A stretch of 64,000 nt of DNA, from assembly GCA_049651845.1 (NCBI GenBank), contig JBASCW010000042.1:1-64000 (forward strand), written 5' to 3'. Position 1 is the stretch's first letter. Each line of letters begins with the position of its first letter. The translations under genes were made by a program, and so were the position numbers. This DNA comes from RBG-16-66-20 sp049651845 (GTDB lineage Bacteria > Pseudomonadota > Gammaproteobacteria > Burkholderiales > SG8-39). Under the pieces are notes generated by a model. The model was not told the DNA's origin. It searched no databases and saw nothing but the letters and a program-made list of their open reading frames with translations. This document shows positions 52,003 to 60,700 of the stretch, piece by piece.

Positions 52003-52683
52003 CTACTGCTTGAGCCTCGATCCGGAGATCTCGACCGACACGTGACGGTCGGGCTGCAGGCAGGCGATATTTCTCGCGTTGGGAGTGGCGCCTTTGCATT
52101 CGCCGGCAGCGGTGGTCGGCTGCGACTCACCCTTGGCGGAGCTGTGCACGCCCCATCTCGGCTCGATGCCCTTGGCCACGAGGTAGGCTTTTACCGTCGC
52201 CACGCGGCGCTCGGAAAGGGCCTGGTTGTAGCCGTCGGTGCCGAAGCGATCGGCGAAACCGACTGCCGAGATTTCCGCGGCGTTGATGTTCTGCAGATTC
52301 GCGACGAAAGCGTCCAGCGTGTCGCGGCCTTCCGGGCGCAGCACGGACTTGTCGAAGTCGAACAGCACGTTCGCGTCCAAGGTCACCTTCTCGTACACCG
52401 GCTGCGGCGGAGCCGCGGCGACGATGACCGGGGCAGGGGCGGGCGCGACGTACTGCGCGACCGGCGCCGGATTGCATTCGTTGTGGCCCCGGGGCGGTCC
52501 GAAGGCGCTGTGCCAGCATTCGCCGAAGCCGTTTTTCCACACCTGCGTGGGAGCGGCGGTCCAAAGTTGCCTCGTATCGTTGGGTCCGATATCGCGCGCC
52601 TGCGCGGCGCTCGCCGTGACGCCCAGAGCCAGGGCACAAGCCGCGGCTAGGGTGATTTGCTTCCTGCTGAATGATGTGTTCAT
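52003..52683 (-). CDS. OmpA-family outer-membrane/peptidoglycan-binding protein
   Basis: A 226-residue protein with a signal peptide (cleaved near AAQA), a short N-terminal region (QVWKNGFGECWHSAFGPPRGHNECNP in segments), a Pro/Ala linker and a C-terminal OmpA-like domain. The domain shows VLFDFDKSVLRPEGRDTLD and VGFADRFGTDGYNQALSERRVATVKAYL as consecutive blocks. The usual GHTD is GFAD. No beta-barrel is visible, so it is a barrel-less OmpA/Pal-like wall linker. GGAAG precedes the ATG and an island operator lies 60 nt upstream. Confidence 0.9.
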   Translation of the reverse strand: MNTSFSRKQITLAAACALALGVTASAAQARDIGPNDTRQLWTAAPTQVWKNGFGECWHSAFGPPRGHNECNPAPVAQYVAPAPAPVIVAAAPPQPVYEKVTLDANVLFDFDKSVLRPEGRDTLDAFVANLQNINAAEISAVGFADRFGTDGYNQALSERRVATVKAYLVAKGIEPRWGVHSSAKGESQPTTAAGECKGATPNARNIACLQPDRHVSVEISGSRLKQ

Positions 52684-52743
52684 GGTTTCTTCCGGTGATT
52701 TGGGGGGTGTCGAACGGCAGCATGCGCCGCGGCGGCGCGCCAA

Positions 52744-52763
52744 TCTGCGTGGCAGCACACATA
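52744..52763. promoter_or_regulatory. island operator 6 (OmpA-family / Lmo0937-type divergent gap)
   Basis: TCTGCGTG-GCAG-CACACATA. It is 60 nt before the OmpA-family ATG (minus) and 97 nt before the small-protein ATG (plus), so it could serve both directions. Confidence 0.6.
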
Positions 52764-52860
52764 CGGGGAAATTAAAAATAGCGCCTGCTATGTAGGCCGG
52801 CGCACGGAACAGCCCGGGGAGTGGCTGGATGATGCGTGCCATCAACCAAGGAGATCCAGC

Positions 52861-53010
52861 ATGCTTTACATCATCGCCGTCGTTCTTCTCGTCCTCTGGG
52901 CACTGGGGTTGGTTTCGGCCTACACCATGGGCGGATTCATCCACGTTCTGCTGGTGATCGCAGTCGTGGTCGTCCTGCTCAGACTGATCAGCGGGCGCAG
53001 CCCTATCTGA
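52861..53010 (+). CDS. Lmo0937-type small membrane protein
   Basis: A 49-residue hydrophobic peptide starting MLYIIAVVLLVLWALGL, then the hallmark SAYTMGGFIHVLLVIAVVVVL and ending LRLISGRSPI. This matches the very small, widely conserved Lmo0937 family of two-helix membrane proteins often found in stress clusters. An AAGGAG ribosome-binding site lies 8 nt before the ATG. Its last 8 nt overlap the convergent second Crp/Fnr gene. Confidence 0.88.
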   Translation: MLYIIAVVLLVLWALGLVSAYTMGGFIHVLLVIAVVVVLLRLISGRSPI

Positions 53011-53770
53011 CGGCGACCGGGATGCTCTGCCGGTGCCGCACGTCGGAAAGCAGGCGGCCCAGCTCCTTCTTCACCACGCCGTAGCACTCGCAGGCGAGCG
53101 TTTCCAGCCCGGAGCGCTCGAGCACCGAAATGTGGCCGCGCCGGTAGCGGATGTAGCCGGCCTGCTGCAGCTTGCCGGCCGCCTGCGTGATGCCTTCGCG
53201 GCGCACACCGAGCATGCTGGCCACCAGTTCCTGCGTCATCACCAGCTCGCGCGAGGGTATCCGGTCCAGCGTCAGCAGCAGCCAGCGGCACAGCTGCTGC
53301 TCTACCGAATGGTGGCGATTGCAGGCGGCGGTCTGGAACATCTGCGTGATCAGCGCCTGCGTGTAGCGCAACAGCAGGCTGCGCATCAGGCCGGCACGGC
53401 TGAATTCGCGCTTCAGCACGTTGCTCGCCAGCCGGTAGGCGTGGCCCGCGGTCTGCACGACCGCGGAGCTCGGCGTCGTGTCGCCGCCCATGAACAACGA
53501 AATTCCGACCACGCCTTCGTTACCCACGCCCGCAGTCTCCGCAGAAGCGCCGGTCTCCATGACGTAATGAAGCGACACGATGGAGGTGGTGGGGAAGTAG
53601 GCATGCTGCATTTGTCCGCCGGGCTCGTAGAGGATCATCCCCAGTGGCATTGCAAACAGCTCCAGGTCGGGCGCCAGACGCTCGAACTCGGCGCCGGGCA
53701 GCGCGGCAAGCAGGTGATTCTGGTCCGGACTGTGAGGCGCGGCCACCGCGGGCTGATGGAAGCGCTTCAC
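53003..53770 (-). CDS. Crp/Fnr family transcriptional regulator (second copy)
   Basis: A 255-residue regulator of the same subfamily as the first copy. The effector barrel has GVGNEGVVGISLFMGGDTTPSSAVVQTAG in place of a cAMP cassette, conserved Cys150 lies in TAACNRHHSVEQQLCRWLLL, and the recognition region MLGVRREGITQAAGKLQ (186-202) is nearly the same as in the first copy, implying the same DNA target. The start is a GTG overlapping the receiver-PAS gene stop by one base. It is the last gene of a kinase/receiver-PAS/regulator operon. Confidence 0.9.
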   Translation of the reverse strand: MKRFHQPAVAAPHSPDQNHLLAALPGAEFERLAPDLELFAMPLGMILYEPGGQMQHAYFPTTSIVSLHYVMETGASAETAGVGNEGVVGISLFMGGDTTPSSAVVQTAGHAYRLASNVLKREFSRAGLMRSLLLRYTQALITQMFQTAACNRHHSVEQQLCRWLLLTLDRIPSRELVMTQELVASMLGVRREGITQAAGKLQQAGYIRYRRGHISVLERSGLETLACECYGVVKKELGRLLSDVRHRQSIPVAVR

Positions 53771-54591
53771 TAGCGTTTCGCGCTGACTTCCACGCCGATG
53801 CCGCGGTAGCCGATGAAGCGGCTGGAGCGGTTGAACATCGGCTCGCCGCTCACCCGGAACTGCTGCTGCGTTCCGTCGGGTTCGACGCGGCTGAAAAGGA
53901 AATCCAGGAACGGCTGCCGCGCCGCGATCGTCGCCTGCAGCTCCTCGCGCTGCGCCTCGTTCCAGCCCGTCATCAGGGCGCCGTTCGAATCGCCCGCGAG
54001 AGAGCCGACGCGCAGGCCGAGCATTTCCAGCACCGGGCCGGAAACCTTGGTGAAATTCCCTGCTTCGTCCTGCTCCCAGTACCAGTCGGAGGCGAGTTCG
54101 GTCAGGCTGCGGTAGCGCGCTTCGCTCTCGCGCAGTTCGGCGGTTCGTTCCAGAACCGTCTGCTCGAGTGCCTTGCTGTAGTTTTCGAGCTTCCGGTAGA
54201 GCAGCCGCACTTCGAGCATGTTGCGGATGCGCGTCCTGACCTCCACCAGGTCGAAAGGCTTGCTGATGAAGTCCTTCGCGCCGGCCTGCAGCGCGCGCAG
54301 CTTGTGGCCGGGTTGCGCGGTGAGAACCAGGACCGGCAGGTAGGCATCGGCGTCGTTGGTCTTGAGCGCTTCGATCACCTGGAATCCGTCCATGCCGGGC
54401 ATCTGCAGGTCGAGCAGGATCAGGTCGTAGCAGTTCCGGCGGTGCAACACGCAGACTTCCAGCGGGTCTATGGTCGAGCTGACGCTGGTGTAGCCGGCCT
54501 CGCGCAGCATCTGCCCCAGCAGGCTGATGTTCACTTCCTGGTCGTCGACGATCAGGATGCGGGCGTTCAGGATCTCGGATTCGGCAATCAT
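53770..54591 (-). CDS. response regulator with receiver and PAS domains
   Basis: A 273-residue protein. A receiver domain occupies residues about 10-125 (acidic DDQE, phospho-Asp in LILLDLQMPGMDG, Thr in LVLTAQ, Lys in ISKPF). It is followed by a coiled coil (LYRKLENYSKALEQTVLERTAELRESEARY, about 130-160) and a PAS domain to the end (WYWEQDEAGNFTKVSG, FRVSGEPMF, GYRGIGVEV). No DNA-binding or enzymatic output is present, so it probably relays a signal by contact. The ATG overlaps the kinase stop (ATGA) and its stop overlaps the second Crp/Fnr start. Confidence 0.9.
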   Translation of the reverse strand: MIAESEILNARILIVDDQEVNISLLGQMLREAGYTSVSSTIDPLEVCVLHRRNCYDLILLDLQMPGMDGFQVIEALKTNDADAYLPVLVLTAQPGHKLRALQAGAKDFISKPFDLVEVRTRIRNMLEVRLLYRKLENYSKALEQTVLERTAELRESEARYRSLTELASDWYWEQDEAGNFTKVSGPVLEMLGLRVGSLAGDSNGALMTGWNEAQREELQATIAARQPFLDFLFSRVEPDGTQQQFRVSGEPMFNRSSRFIGYRGIGVEVSAKR

Positions 54592-56264
54592 TGTGCTTGT
54601 GCCCCTGCCGCCGCGGCGCTTGATGCGGTTTTCGAGCCGCTGAGTGCTCTGTCCAGCGCGTTCATGAACTCGTCGACCTTGATCGGCTTGGTGAGATAGT
54701 CGAAGAATCCGGCCTCGAGCGCGCGTGCGATGTCGCGCGGGACCGCGTTGGCGCTGAGTGCGATGATCGGGATATGCATCGTGGCGGGGTCCGCGCGCAG
54801 GATTTTCATGGCTTCGATCCCGCTGATGCCGGGCAGGTTGATGTCCATCAGGATCACCTTCGGCTGGCAGGCGCGCGCAAACTCGATTCCGAGGCTGCCG
54901 TCCGCGGCGCTGAGCATGCGCAGGTCAGGCCGGCGTGCGACCAGCTGCTCGACCAGCTCCAGGTTGGCTGGATTGTCCTCGACGTAGAGCACGGTGCGCA
55001 GCGGCGTGCCGTCCGGCACCTGCGCTCGCTCTACAGCCGCCCCGGCCGCTTGCAGGACCGCGAGCTGAGGCGCCGGCGCCAGGGCCAGCTCGAACCAGAA
55101 CACGCTGCCTTCGCCAACCACGCTGTCGACGCCGATCGCGCCGCCCATGAGACCCACCAGCCGCTTGCTCACCACCAGGCCGATGCCCGTGCCTTCCTCG
55201 GTGCTCGCTTCCTTGCCGAGGCGGTTGAAGGGCTGGAACAGCTGCGCCACCTGTTCCGGCGACAGGCCCGCGCCGGAGTCGCGGATGCCGATGCGGATCG
55301 TGCCCGGGGGCTTGTGGGCGCATTCCACGGCCACCGCGCCGCCCGGCTTGTTGTACTTGATCGCGTTGAACAGCAGATTGATCAGCACCTGCTTGACCCG
55401 GGTGCGGTCCGCCTTGACGAAGTTGGGCGTGTCGAAGCGCGGAAACGTCATGCCGATGTCGCGCTTCTGCGCTTGCGGCTCGATCATCGCCCGGCACTCG
55501 AGCATGACCTCTGCCAGCGAGACCGGCTCGCTCGACAGGGTCAGCTTGCCCGACTCGATCAGCGCCAGATCGAGGATCTCGTTGATCAGCTCCAGCAGGT
55601 ACCAGCCGGCCTTGAGGATCTGGTCGAGGTTGCGCTTCTGCGAGAGCGTCGGCGCGGGCGTACCGGTCGCCATCAACTGGGCGAAGCCGAGGATCGCGTT
55701 CAGCGGCGTGCGCAGCTCATGGCTCATGCCGGAGAGGAAATCGGACTTCGCCCGGCTGGCCGTCTCGGCCGCCGCCATGGCCTCGTTCAGCTTGGACTCG
55801 ACGCGTTTGCGCACCGAGTTGTCGCTGCCGATCAGCAGATAGCCGATGATCTTGCCGAATTCGTCGCGCAGACCCGTGATCGACACGATCGCAGGAAAGC
55901 GGCTGCCATCCTTGCAGACATAAGTCAACTCATAGGTGTCTGCGATGCCGCGCGATGCCTTGTAGGCGAGCGCCTCGAATCCCGGCGCGATCGGGGTGCC
56001 GAGCTCCAGGCTCAGGGCCTGGGCACGCGCCGCAACTTCCAGCGGGTCGTGCATGTCGCTCGGGCTGATCCGGTCCACGACCTCGGCGGCGGCGTAGCCG
56101 AGCATGCGTTCGGCGCCGACGTTGAACAGCTGGATGATGCCCTTCTCGTCGGTCGCGATGATCGAAAAATTGGCGCTGGTGAGGATCGCGTACTGCAGGG
56201 CGCCCGTCTTCAGCAGCGCCCGCTGGCGCCTCGCCTCTGTAGCGCCGATTTCCGGTGTGGCCAT
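54588..56264 (-). CDS. PAS-domain hybrid histidine kinase with C-terminal receiver
   Basis: A 558-residue cytoplasmic hybrid kinase. The PAS domain is at about 25-155 (IIATDEKGIIQLFNVGAERMLGY). HisKA has the H-box LSGMSHELRTPLNAILGFAQLM, and HATPase_c has the N, G1 and G2 boxes (AIKYNKPGG, IRDSGAGLS, GTGIGLVVSKRLVGLMGG). The C-terminal receiver is at about 435-550 (VEDNPANLELV, VILMDINLPGISG, DYLTKPI). No transmembrane segment is present. An island operator lies 83 nt upstream; the leader has a 6-bp hairpin (CGCCTC/GAGGCG). It heads the kinase/receiver-PAS/Crp operon. Confidence 0.93.
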   Translation of the reverse strand: MATPEIGATEARRQRALLKTGALQYAILTSANFSIIATDEKGIIQLFNVGAERMLGYAAAEVVDRISPSDMHDPLEVAARAQALSLELGTPIAPGFEALAYKASRGIADTYELTYVCKDGSRFPAIVSITGLRDEFGKIIGYLLIGSDNSVRKRVESKLNEAMAAAETASRAKSDFLSGMSHELRTPLNAILGFAQLMATGTPAPTLSQKRNLDQILKAGWYLLELINEILDLALIESGKLTLSSEPVSLAEVMLECRAMIEPQAQKRDIGMTFPRFDTPNFVKADRTRVKQVLINLLFNAIKYNKPGGAVAVECAHKPPGTIRIGIRDSGAGLSPEQVAQLFQPFNRLGKEASTEEGTGIGLVVSKRLVGLMGGAIGVDSVVGEGSVFWFELALAPAPQLAVLQAAGAAVERAQVPDGTPLRTVLYVEDNPANLELVEQLVARRPDLRMLSAADGSLGIEFARACQPKVILMDINLPGISGIEAMKILRADPATMHIPIIALSANAVPRDIARALEAGFFDYLTKPIKVDEFMNALDRALSGSKTASSAAAAGAQAQ

Positions 56265-56347
56265 GAAGATTGCTGCCTTGCGAAGTCGAGCAAAAGCCGC
56301 GCCTCACGCGAGGCGACCTTGCACCATGGCGCTTTGCCTGGCCGGCG

Positions 56348-56367
56348 TCTGTGCGGCTGCGCACATA
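56348..56367. promoter_or_regulatory. island operator 7 (upstream of histidine kinase operon)
   Basis: TCTGTGCG-GCTG-CGCACATA. It lies between the interrupted superoxide dismutase gene and the kinase. It suggests that the second Crp/Fnr copy, encoded by this operon, is in a feedback loop. Confidence 0.7.
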
Positions 56368-56378
56368 GCGGGCCGGAT

Positions 56379-57029
56379 TCAGGGCGACGGGCAGGGCGCC
56401 TCGAAGCGGCGCGCCGCGTCGGACCAGTCGACGACGGTCCACCACTGCTTCAGGTAGTCGCCGCGGCGGTTCTCGTAATTCAGGTAGTAGGCGTGTTCCC
56501 AGACGTCGTTCACGAGCAGCGGGTACTGGCCCTGCACGAGGGGATTGCCGTGCCCGAAGGTGGTCAGGATCTCGAGCCTGCCGTCGTTGTGCTGCGACCG
56601 GGTCAGCCAAATCCAGCCCGAGCCGAAGTAGTTCGCGCCCGCATCCTAGAATTGCGACTTGAACCGCTCGAAGCTGCCGAATTCGTCGTTGATCGCAGCG
56701 GCCAGCGCACCCGTGGGCGCGCCGCCCCCGTCGGGTGACATGGCGCGCCAGAACAGGCTGTGATTGACGTAGCCGCCGGCATTGTTGCGGATCGCCGCCT
56801 GCGCGGCATCAGGGATGCGGATGAGATTGAGCAGCAGCCAGGCCGCCGAACGCTGGTGCGGATCCGGATACTGCTCGATCGCCGAGTTCAGCTTCTTCAC
56901 GTACGACGCGTGATGCTTGCCGTGATGCAGCTGCATGGTGCGCGCGTCGATGTGCGGCTCCAGCGCGTCGTGCGCGTAGGGCAGGGCCGGGAGCAGGTGC
57001 TTCGCGCAAGGTTCCACTAGATCGTCCAT
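56379..57029 (-). pseudogene. Fe/Mn superoxide dismutase interrupted by an in-frame TAG
   Basis: Read through, this is a full-length 216-position superoxide dismutase. It has LPALPYAHDALEPHID, HHGKHHASYV (H35, first metal ligand), GGYVNHSLFW (H90), FGSGWIWL, and NDVWEHAYYLNYENRRGDYL (D175, H179). Codon 128 is TAG (56646-56648), in the stretch KSQF-stop-DAGANYFGSGW, with the frame intact on both sides. Termination there would leave 127 residues and remove two of four metal ligands. One C-to-T change from CAG (Gln) explains it. The start ATG overlaps the stop of the small upstream gene by 13 nt, so the two are coupled. Confidence 0.85.
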
Positions 57030-57217
57030 CTGGGCGCCGATGCGGGCGGGCTGGCGTAGTGCTCGGTCGGCGCAGGCGACGGCATGGGCTTGCGCTTGTC
57101 GGGCACCGCGCCGCCCGCAGCGCCACGCGCAGGCGGCACATAGGCCGACTGATGGATCGCCGCCGCGGTGGCGGCGGGTACCAGCAGGAGCAGCGCAAGG
57201 ATGACCGCGTGTTTCAT
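57017..57217 (-). CDS. small exported protein upstream of superoxide dismutase
   Basis: A 66-residue protein with a signal peptide (MKHAVILALLLLVPAATAAA) and a Pro/Ala-rich, basic mature part (VPDKRKPMPSPAPTEHYASPP). No motif recognised. Island operator 8 ends exactly 31 nt upstream, GACAAT occupies -12 to -7, and there is no Shine-Dalgarno, so a leaderless transcript is likely. Its 3' end overlaps the superoxide dismutase start, placing that gene under the same operator. Confidence 0.65.
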   Translation of the reverse strand: MKHAVILALLLLVPAATAAAIHQSAYVPPARGAAGGAVPDKRKPMPSPAPTEHYASPPASAPRWTI

Positions 57218-57248
57218 GCCGCGATTGTCGTTTCGCCAGCCGGGCGTT

Positions 57249-57268
57249 TCTGTGCGTTGTCGAACAGA
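57249..57268. promoter_or_regulatory. island operator 8 (shared by two divergent genes)
   Basis: TCTGTGCG-TTGT-CGAACAGA, with fully symmetric TCTGT/ACAGA ends. It is exactly 31 nt from the start codons on both sides (57217 minus, 57300 plus), so one dimer site could serve two class II promoters. Confidence 0.75.
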
Positions 57269-57299
57269 ACTGCGCGTCGTTCTGGCGTAAATACGCAGT

Positions 57300-57527
57300 A
57301 TGAAATCCTTCCTCGTCGCCGGAATCGTCATGATCGTGCTGGGCGGAATCTCGCTCGGCTACAACTACACCTACACGACCAAGGAGACGGTGCTCCAGGT
57401 CGGGCCGCTCAAGGCCGTTGCCGAGGAGTCGCATACCGTGGCGGTGCCGGCGATCCTGGGGTGGGTGCTCGTCGTCGGCGGCATCTGCGTGGTCGCCTTC
57501 GGCGCCCTATCCAAGAAGAGTTCGTAA
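57300..57527 (+). CDS. small two-helix membrane protein
   Basis: A 75-residue protein with hydrophobic helices at about 3-22 and 48-68, separated by a polar loop (TTKETVLQVGPLKAVAEESH), ending in ALSKKSS. It resembles the DUF3185-like or short inner-membrane proteins of unknown function often seen in stress clusters. The ATG lies 31 nt after island operator 8, TAAATA is at -12 to -7 inside a GCGTA-AA-TACGC palindrome, and no Shine-Dalgarno is present. Confidence 0.75.
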   Translation: MKSFLVAGIVMIVLGGISLGYNYTYTTKETVLQVGPLKAVAEESHTVAVPAILGWVLVVGGICVVAFGALSKKSS

Positions 57528-57536
57528 GGCAAGAAG

Positions 57537-57599
57537 ATGAACATCACACTGGGGCTTGCACCGCTGGTTTCACTGCTCGCGGGCAATTTCCGCTTCTGA
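57537..57599 (+). pseudogene. truncated DUF3096-like small membrane protein
   Basis: MNITLGLAPLVSLLAG matches the start of the roughly 45-residue DUF3096 membrane proteins, but the frame then reads NFRF and stops after 20 residues. The remaining helix (normally ILILxxPRLLNYIVAxYL) is absent. AAGAAG precedes the ATG at close spacing. Probably a remnant left by deletion or frameshift, downstream of the two-helix protein gene. Confidence 0.5.
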
Positions 57600-57600
57600 C

Positions 57601-57711
57601 ATGGCCAAAGGTCAGCTCAGAAGCAACCGCGAGAAGAAGAAGCCCAAGCAGGCCAAGAAGCCCGTGATCCCGCCTTCGCCGTTCAGGCTGCCGGCGCCAA
57701 AAGCTCGATAG
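57601..57711 (+). CDS. small basic protein (MAKGQxRSNREKKKPK type)
   Basis: A 36-residue, very basic protein starting MAKGQLRSNREKKKPKQAK, a recurring small-protein pattern in alpha- and betaproteobacteria with no known function. It begins 1 nt after the truncated DUF3096-like frame. Its 3' end overlaps the convergent glucan synthase-type gene by 29 nt. Confidence 0.65.
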   Translation: MAKGQLRSNREKKKPKQAKKPVIPPSPFRLPAPKAR

Positions 57712-60700
57712 GCTGCCGGCGCAGCGTCACCTCGACCTGGTGTTCGGCCCGGTCGTCGACGAGCGCTATCGTCGAGTCCGCCTGCAGGACGCCGTCCACG
57801 CTCACTGTCATTGCGGCGTCGCCGCCGGTGGCCTGGCGCAAGGCGATGCGGTACATGGTTTCCTTGTGGCGGTAGCGCAGTTCGAGCCCCTGCCAGTCGG
57901 CGGGCAAGCACGGTGCGAAATGCAGCTTGTCCGCGGCCAGCCTCAGACCCAACAGCGATTCAAGGATCAGCCTGTACATCCAGCCGGCCGAGCCGGTGTA
58001 CCAGGTCCAGCCGCCGCGCCCGGTATGAGGCGGAACCGCATAGACGTCGGCGGCGACGACATAGGGCTCCACTTTGTAGACGGCGATCCCCTCGGGCGTG
58101 TCGCCGTGGTGCAGGGGGTTGATCATGTCGAGCAGTTCCCAGGCCCGCACCGCATCGCCCTGCGCGGCAAATGCCATCGACGCCCAGATCGCCGCATGCG
58201 TGTACTGCCCGCCGTTCTCCCGCACGCCGGGCACATAGCCGCGGATGTAGCCTGGATCCAGCTCGGAGCGATCGAACGGCGGATCGAGCAGCTGCACGAG
58301 CGCGTGGTCGCGGCGCACCAGCCGCTGATCCAGCGCGTTCATCGCCAGCTTGGAGCGCTCGGGGGTACCCGCGCCGGACAGCACGGACCAGCTTTGCGCG
58401 ATGGAATCGATCTGGCATTCGGCGTTGGCCGCGGATCCCAGCGGCGTGCCGACATCGAAATAGGCGCGGCGATACCAGCCGCCGTCCCAGGCGTGCGCTT
58501 CGATGTTCCTGCGCAGGCGGACGGCTTCGCTCTCGCAGCGCTCGGCGAATGGTGCGTCGTTCTCGCCGCGCGCGAGCACGGCGAACTGCGTGAGCACCTG
58601 ATACAGAAAGAAGCCGAGCCAGACGCTCTCGCCCCTGCCCTGCGCGCCCACCAGGTTCATGCCGTCGTTCCAGTCGCCCGAGCCCATCAGCGGCAGGCCG
58701 TGGAATCCCATGCGCAGGCCGTTCTCGATGGCCCGTACGCAATGCTGATACAGGCTCGCCGCTTGCAGCGAGCGCAGCGGCAGGTCGTAATACGAATCCT
58801 CGTCGGCATTCACGGGGCGACCGTCGAGAAACTGGATCTGCTCCTTCAGGACTGCGCTGTCCCCGGTGCAGGAAACGTAGCGGCAGGTCGCCAGCGGCAG
58901 CCACAGATAATCGTCGGAGCAACGCGTGCGCACGCCGCGCCCGGAAGGCGGGTGCCACCAGTGCTGGACATCGCCCTCGAGGAACTGGCGGGATGCGCAC
59001 AGCAGCAAATGCTCGCGCACCAGCTGCGGAGACGCATGAACCAGGGCCATGACGTCCTGCAGCTGATCGCGGAATCCGAACGCGCCACCCGACTGGTAAT
59101 GGCCGCTGCGCCCCCACAGGCGGGACGCCATCGTCTGGTAGAGCAGCCAGCCGTTGCAGAGCACGTCGAGCGACGGATCGGGCGTCTCGATCTGTACGAC
59201 GCCTAGCGTGGTCTTCCAGTACTGCCGGACCGCTTCCAGCGCCACGCTCGCGGTGCTGGACTTGCGCAGGCGCTGCACCAGGCGGCTCGCGTCGTCGGTG
59301 CCGCGCCCGACGCCCAGGCGGAAGATGATCTCGCGCGACGATCCGTCGGCGAGGTCGAATGGGACCTGGATCGCGGCGCAGGGGTCCATGGCGGCGCCCA
59401 CCCTGCCGGAAAGCCGTGCGCGCTCGAGGGCGGCCGGATTGCGCAACGTGCCATTGCGCCCGATGAACTCGGTGCGATCGCCGCTGAGGGTGCGCGTCAC
59501 GTCGTCCACGTCGAAGAATGCAACCTGCTCCCCGAACTCCGGGTTGTAGGCGTTGCGCGCGAGCAGCGCGCCGCTGTTGGGATCGATCTCGGTGACCACG
59601 TGCATGCTCGATTTCGATCGCAATGCGCCCAATACCCACTCGACATAGCCGGTTGCGGAGAGCCGGCGCGGCCGGCCCGAGCCGTTGCGCACCTTGAGGA
59701 CCGCGAATTTGACCGGCGAATCGAGGTCCACGTACACCGTCAGCTCGGTGGCGATGCCGCCCTCGCTGTGCTCGAAGACGCTGTAGCCGAAGCCGTGCCG
59801 GCTGACGTAGTTGCCCGTTCCGGGGCAGGGCAGCGCGGTCGGCGACCAGACCTGCCCGGTCTCTTCATCGCGCAGGTAATAGGCTTCGCCGCTGGCATCC
59901 CCGACCGAATCGTTGTGCCAGGGGCTGAGGCGGAACTCGTGCGCGTTCTCATGCCAGGTGTAGGCCGCGCCGCTTTCGGAGATCACGCAGCCGAAATGCG
60001 GATTGGCCAGTACGTTGACCCAGGGTGCCGGGGTCGCCTGCGCAGTCGTCGTCGTGATCACGTATTCGCGCCCGTCGGGCGTGAAACCGCCCAGTCCGTT
60101 GGCGAGGGCCAGCTCGCGAGGCGGCACGGCGGCCTCGTCCGCAGCGGCGGCACCGCGCGCCGTTTCAGCTGCGCGCAGGCGGCTGGCGGCAAAGGGTGCC
60201 ATGGCGGCTTCGACCTCGGGGCGCTGCTTGACCTGCTCCTTGAGGGTCCCCTGGCTGTCGGTGAACACGGCGCGGGCGACCGACTGCAACAGGATGCGGT
60301 CCTCGTTCGAGATCTGTTCGGCGGATCGCACGAAGATTCCGCCCGGCCGGTCGATGACGTGCGCTTCCACCCCGGCGGCGATCAGCCCCATGATCTGGTC
60401 GTGCAGCAGCTGGCGGTAGCCGCCCCGCTCCTCGTTCCAGATCACCAGGTCCACGGCCAGTCCCTTCAGACGCCAGTAGGCGTGGGCCTGCACCAGCTGG
60501 CGTACCAGCTCGATGTTGGCGGGGTCCCTCAACTGCACCAGCACGATGGGCAGGTCCCCCGAGATCGCGTAGCCCCACAAGCCGGACTGCCCGCGGCGGT
60601 TCTTGGCGATGACGCTCGCTTCGGCGCGCAACGAGGCATTGGCGTAGATGATCGAGCTGGCCAGGCGCCCGTAGAGCTGCGCTTCGGCCTCGGTGACGTT

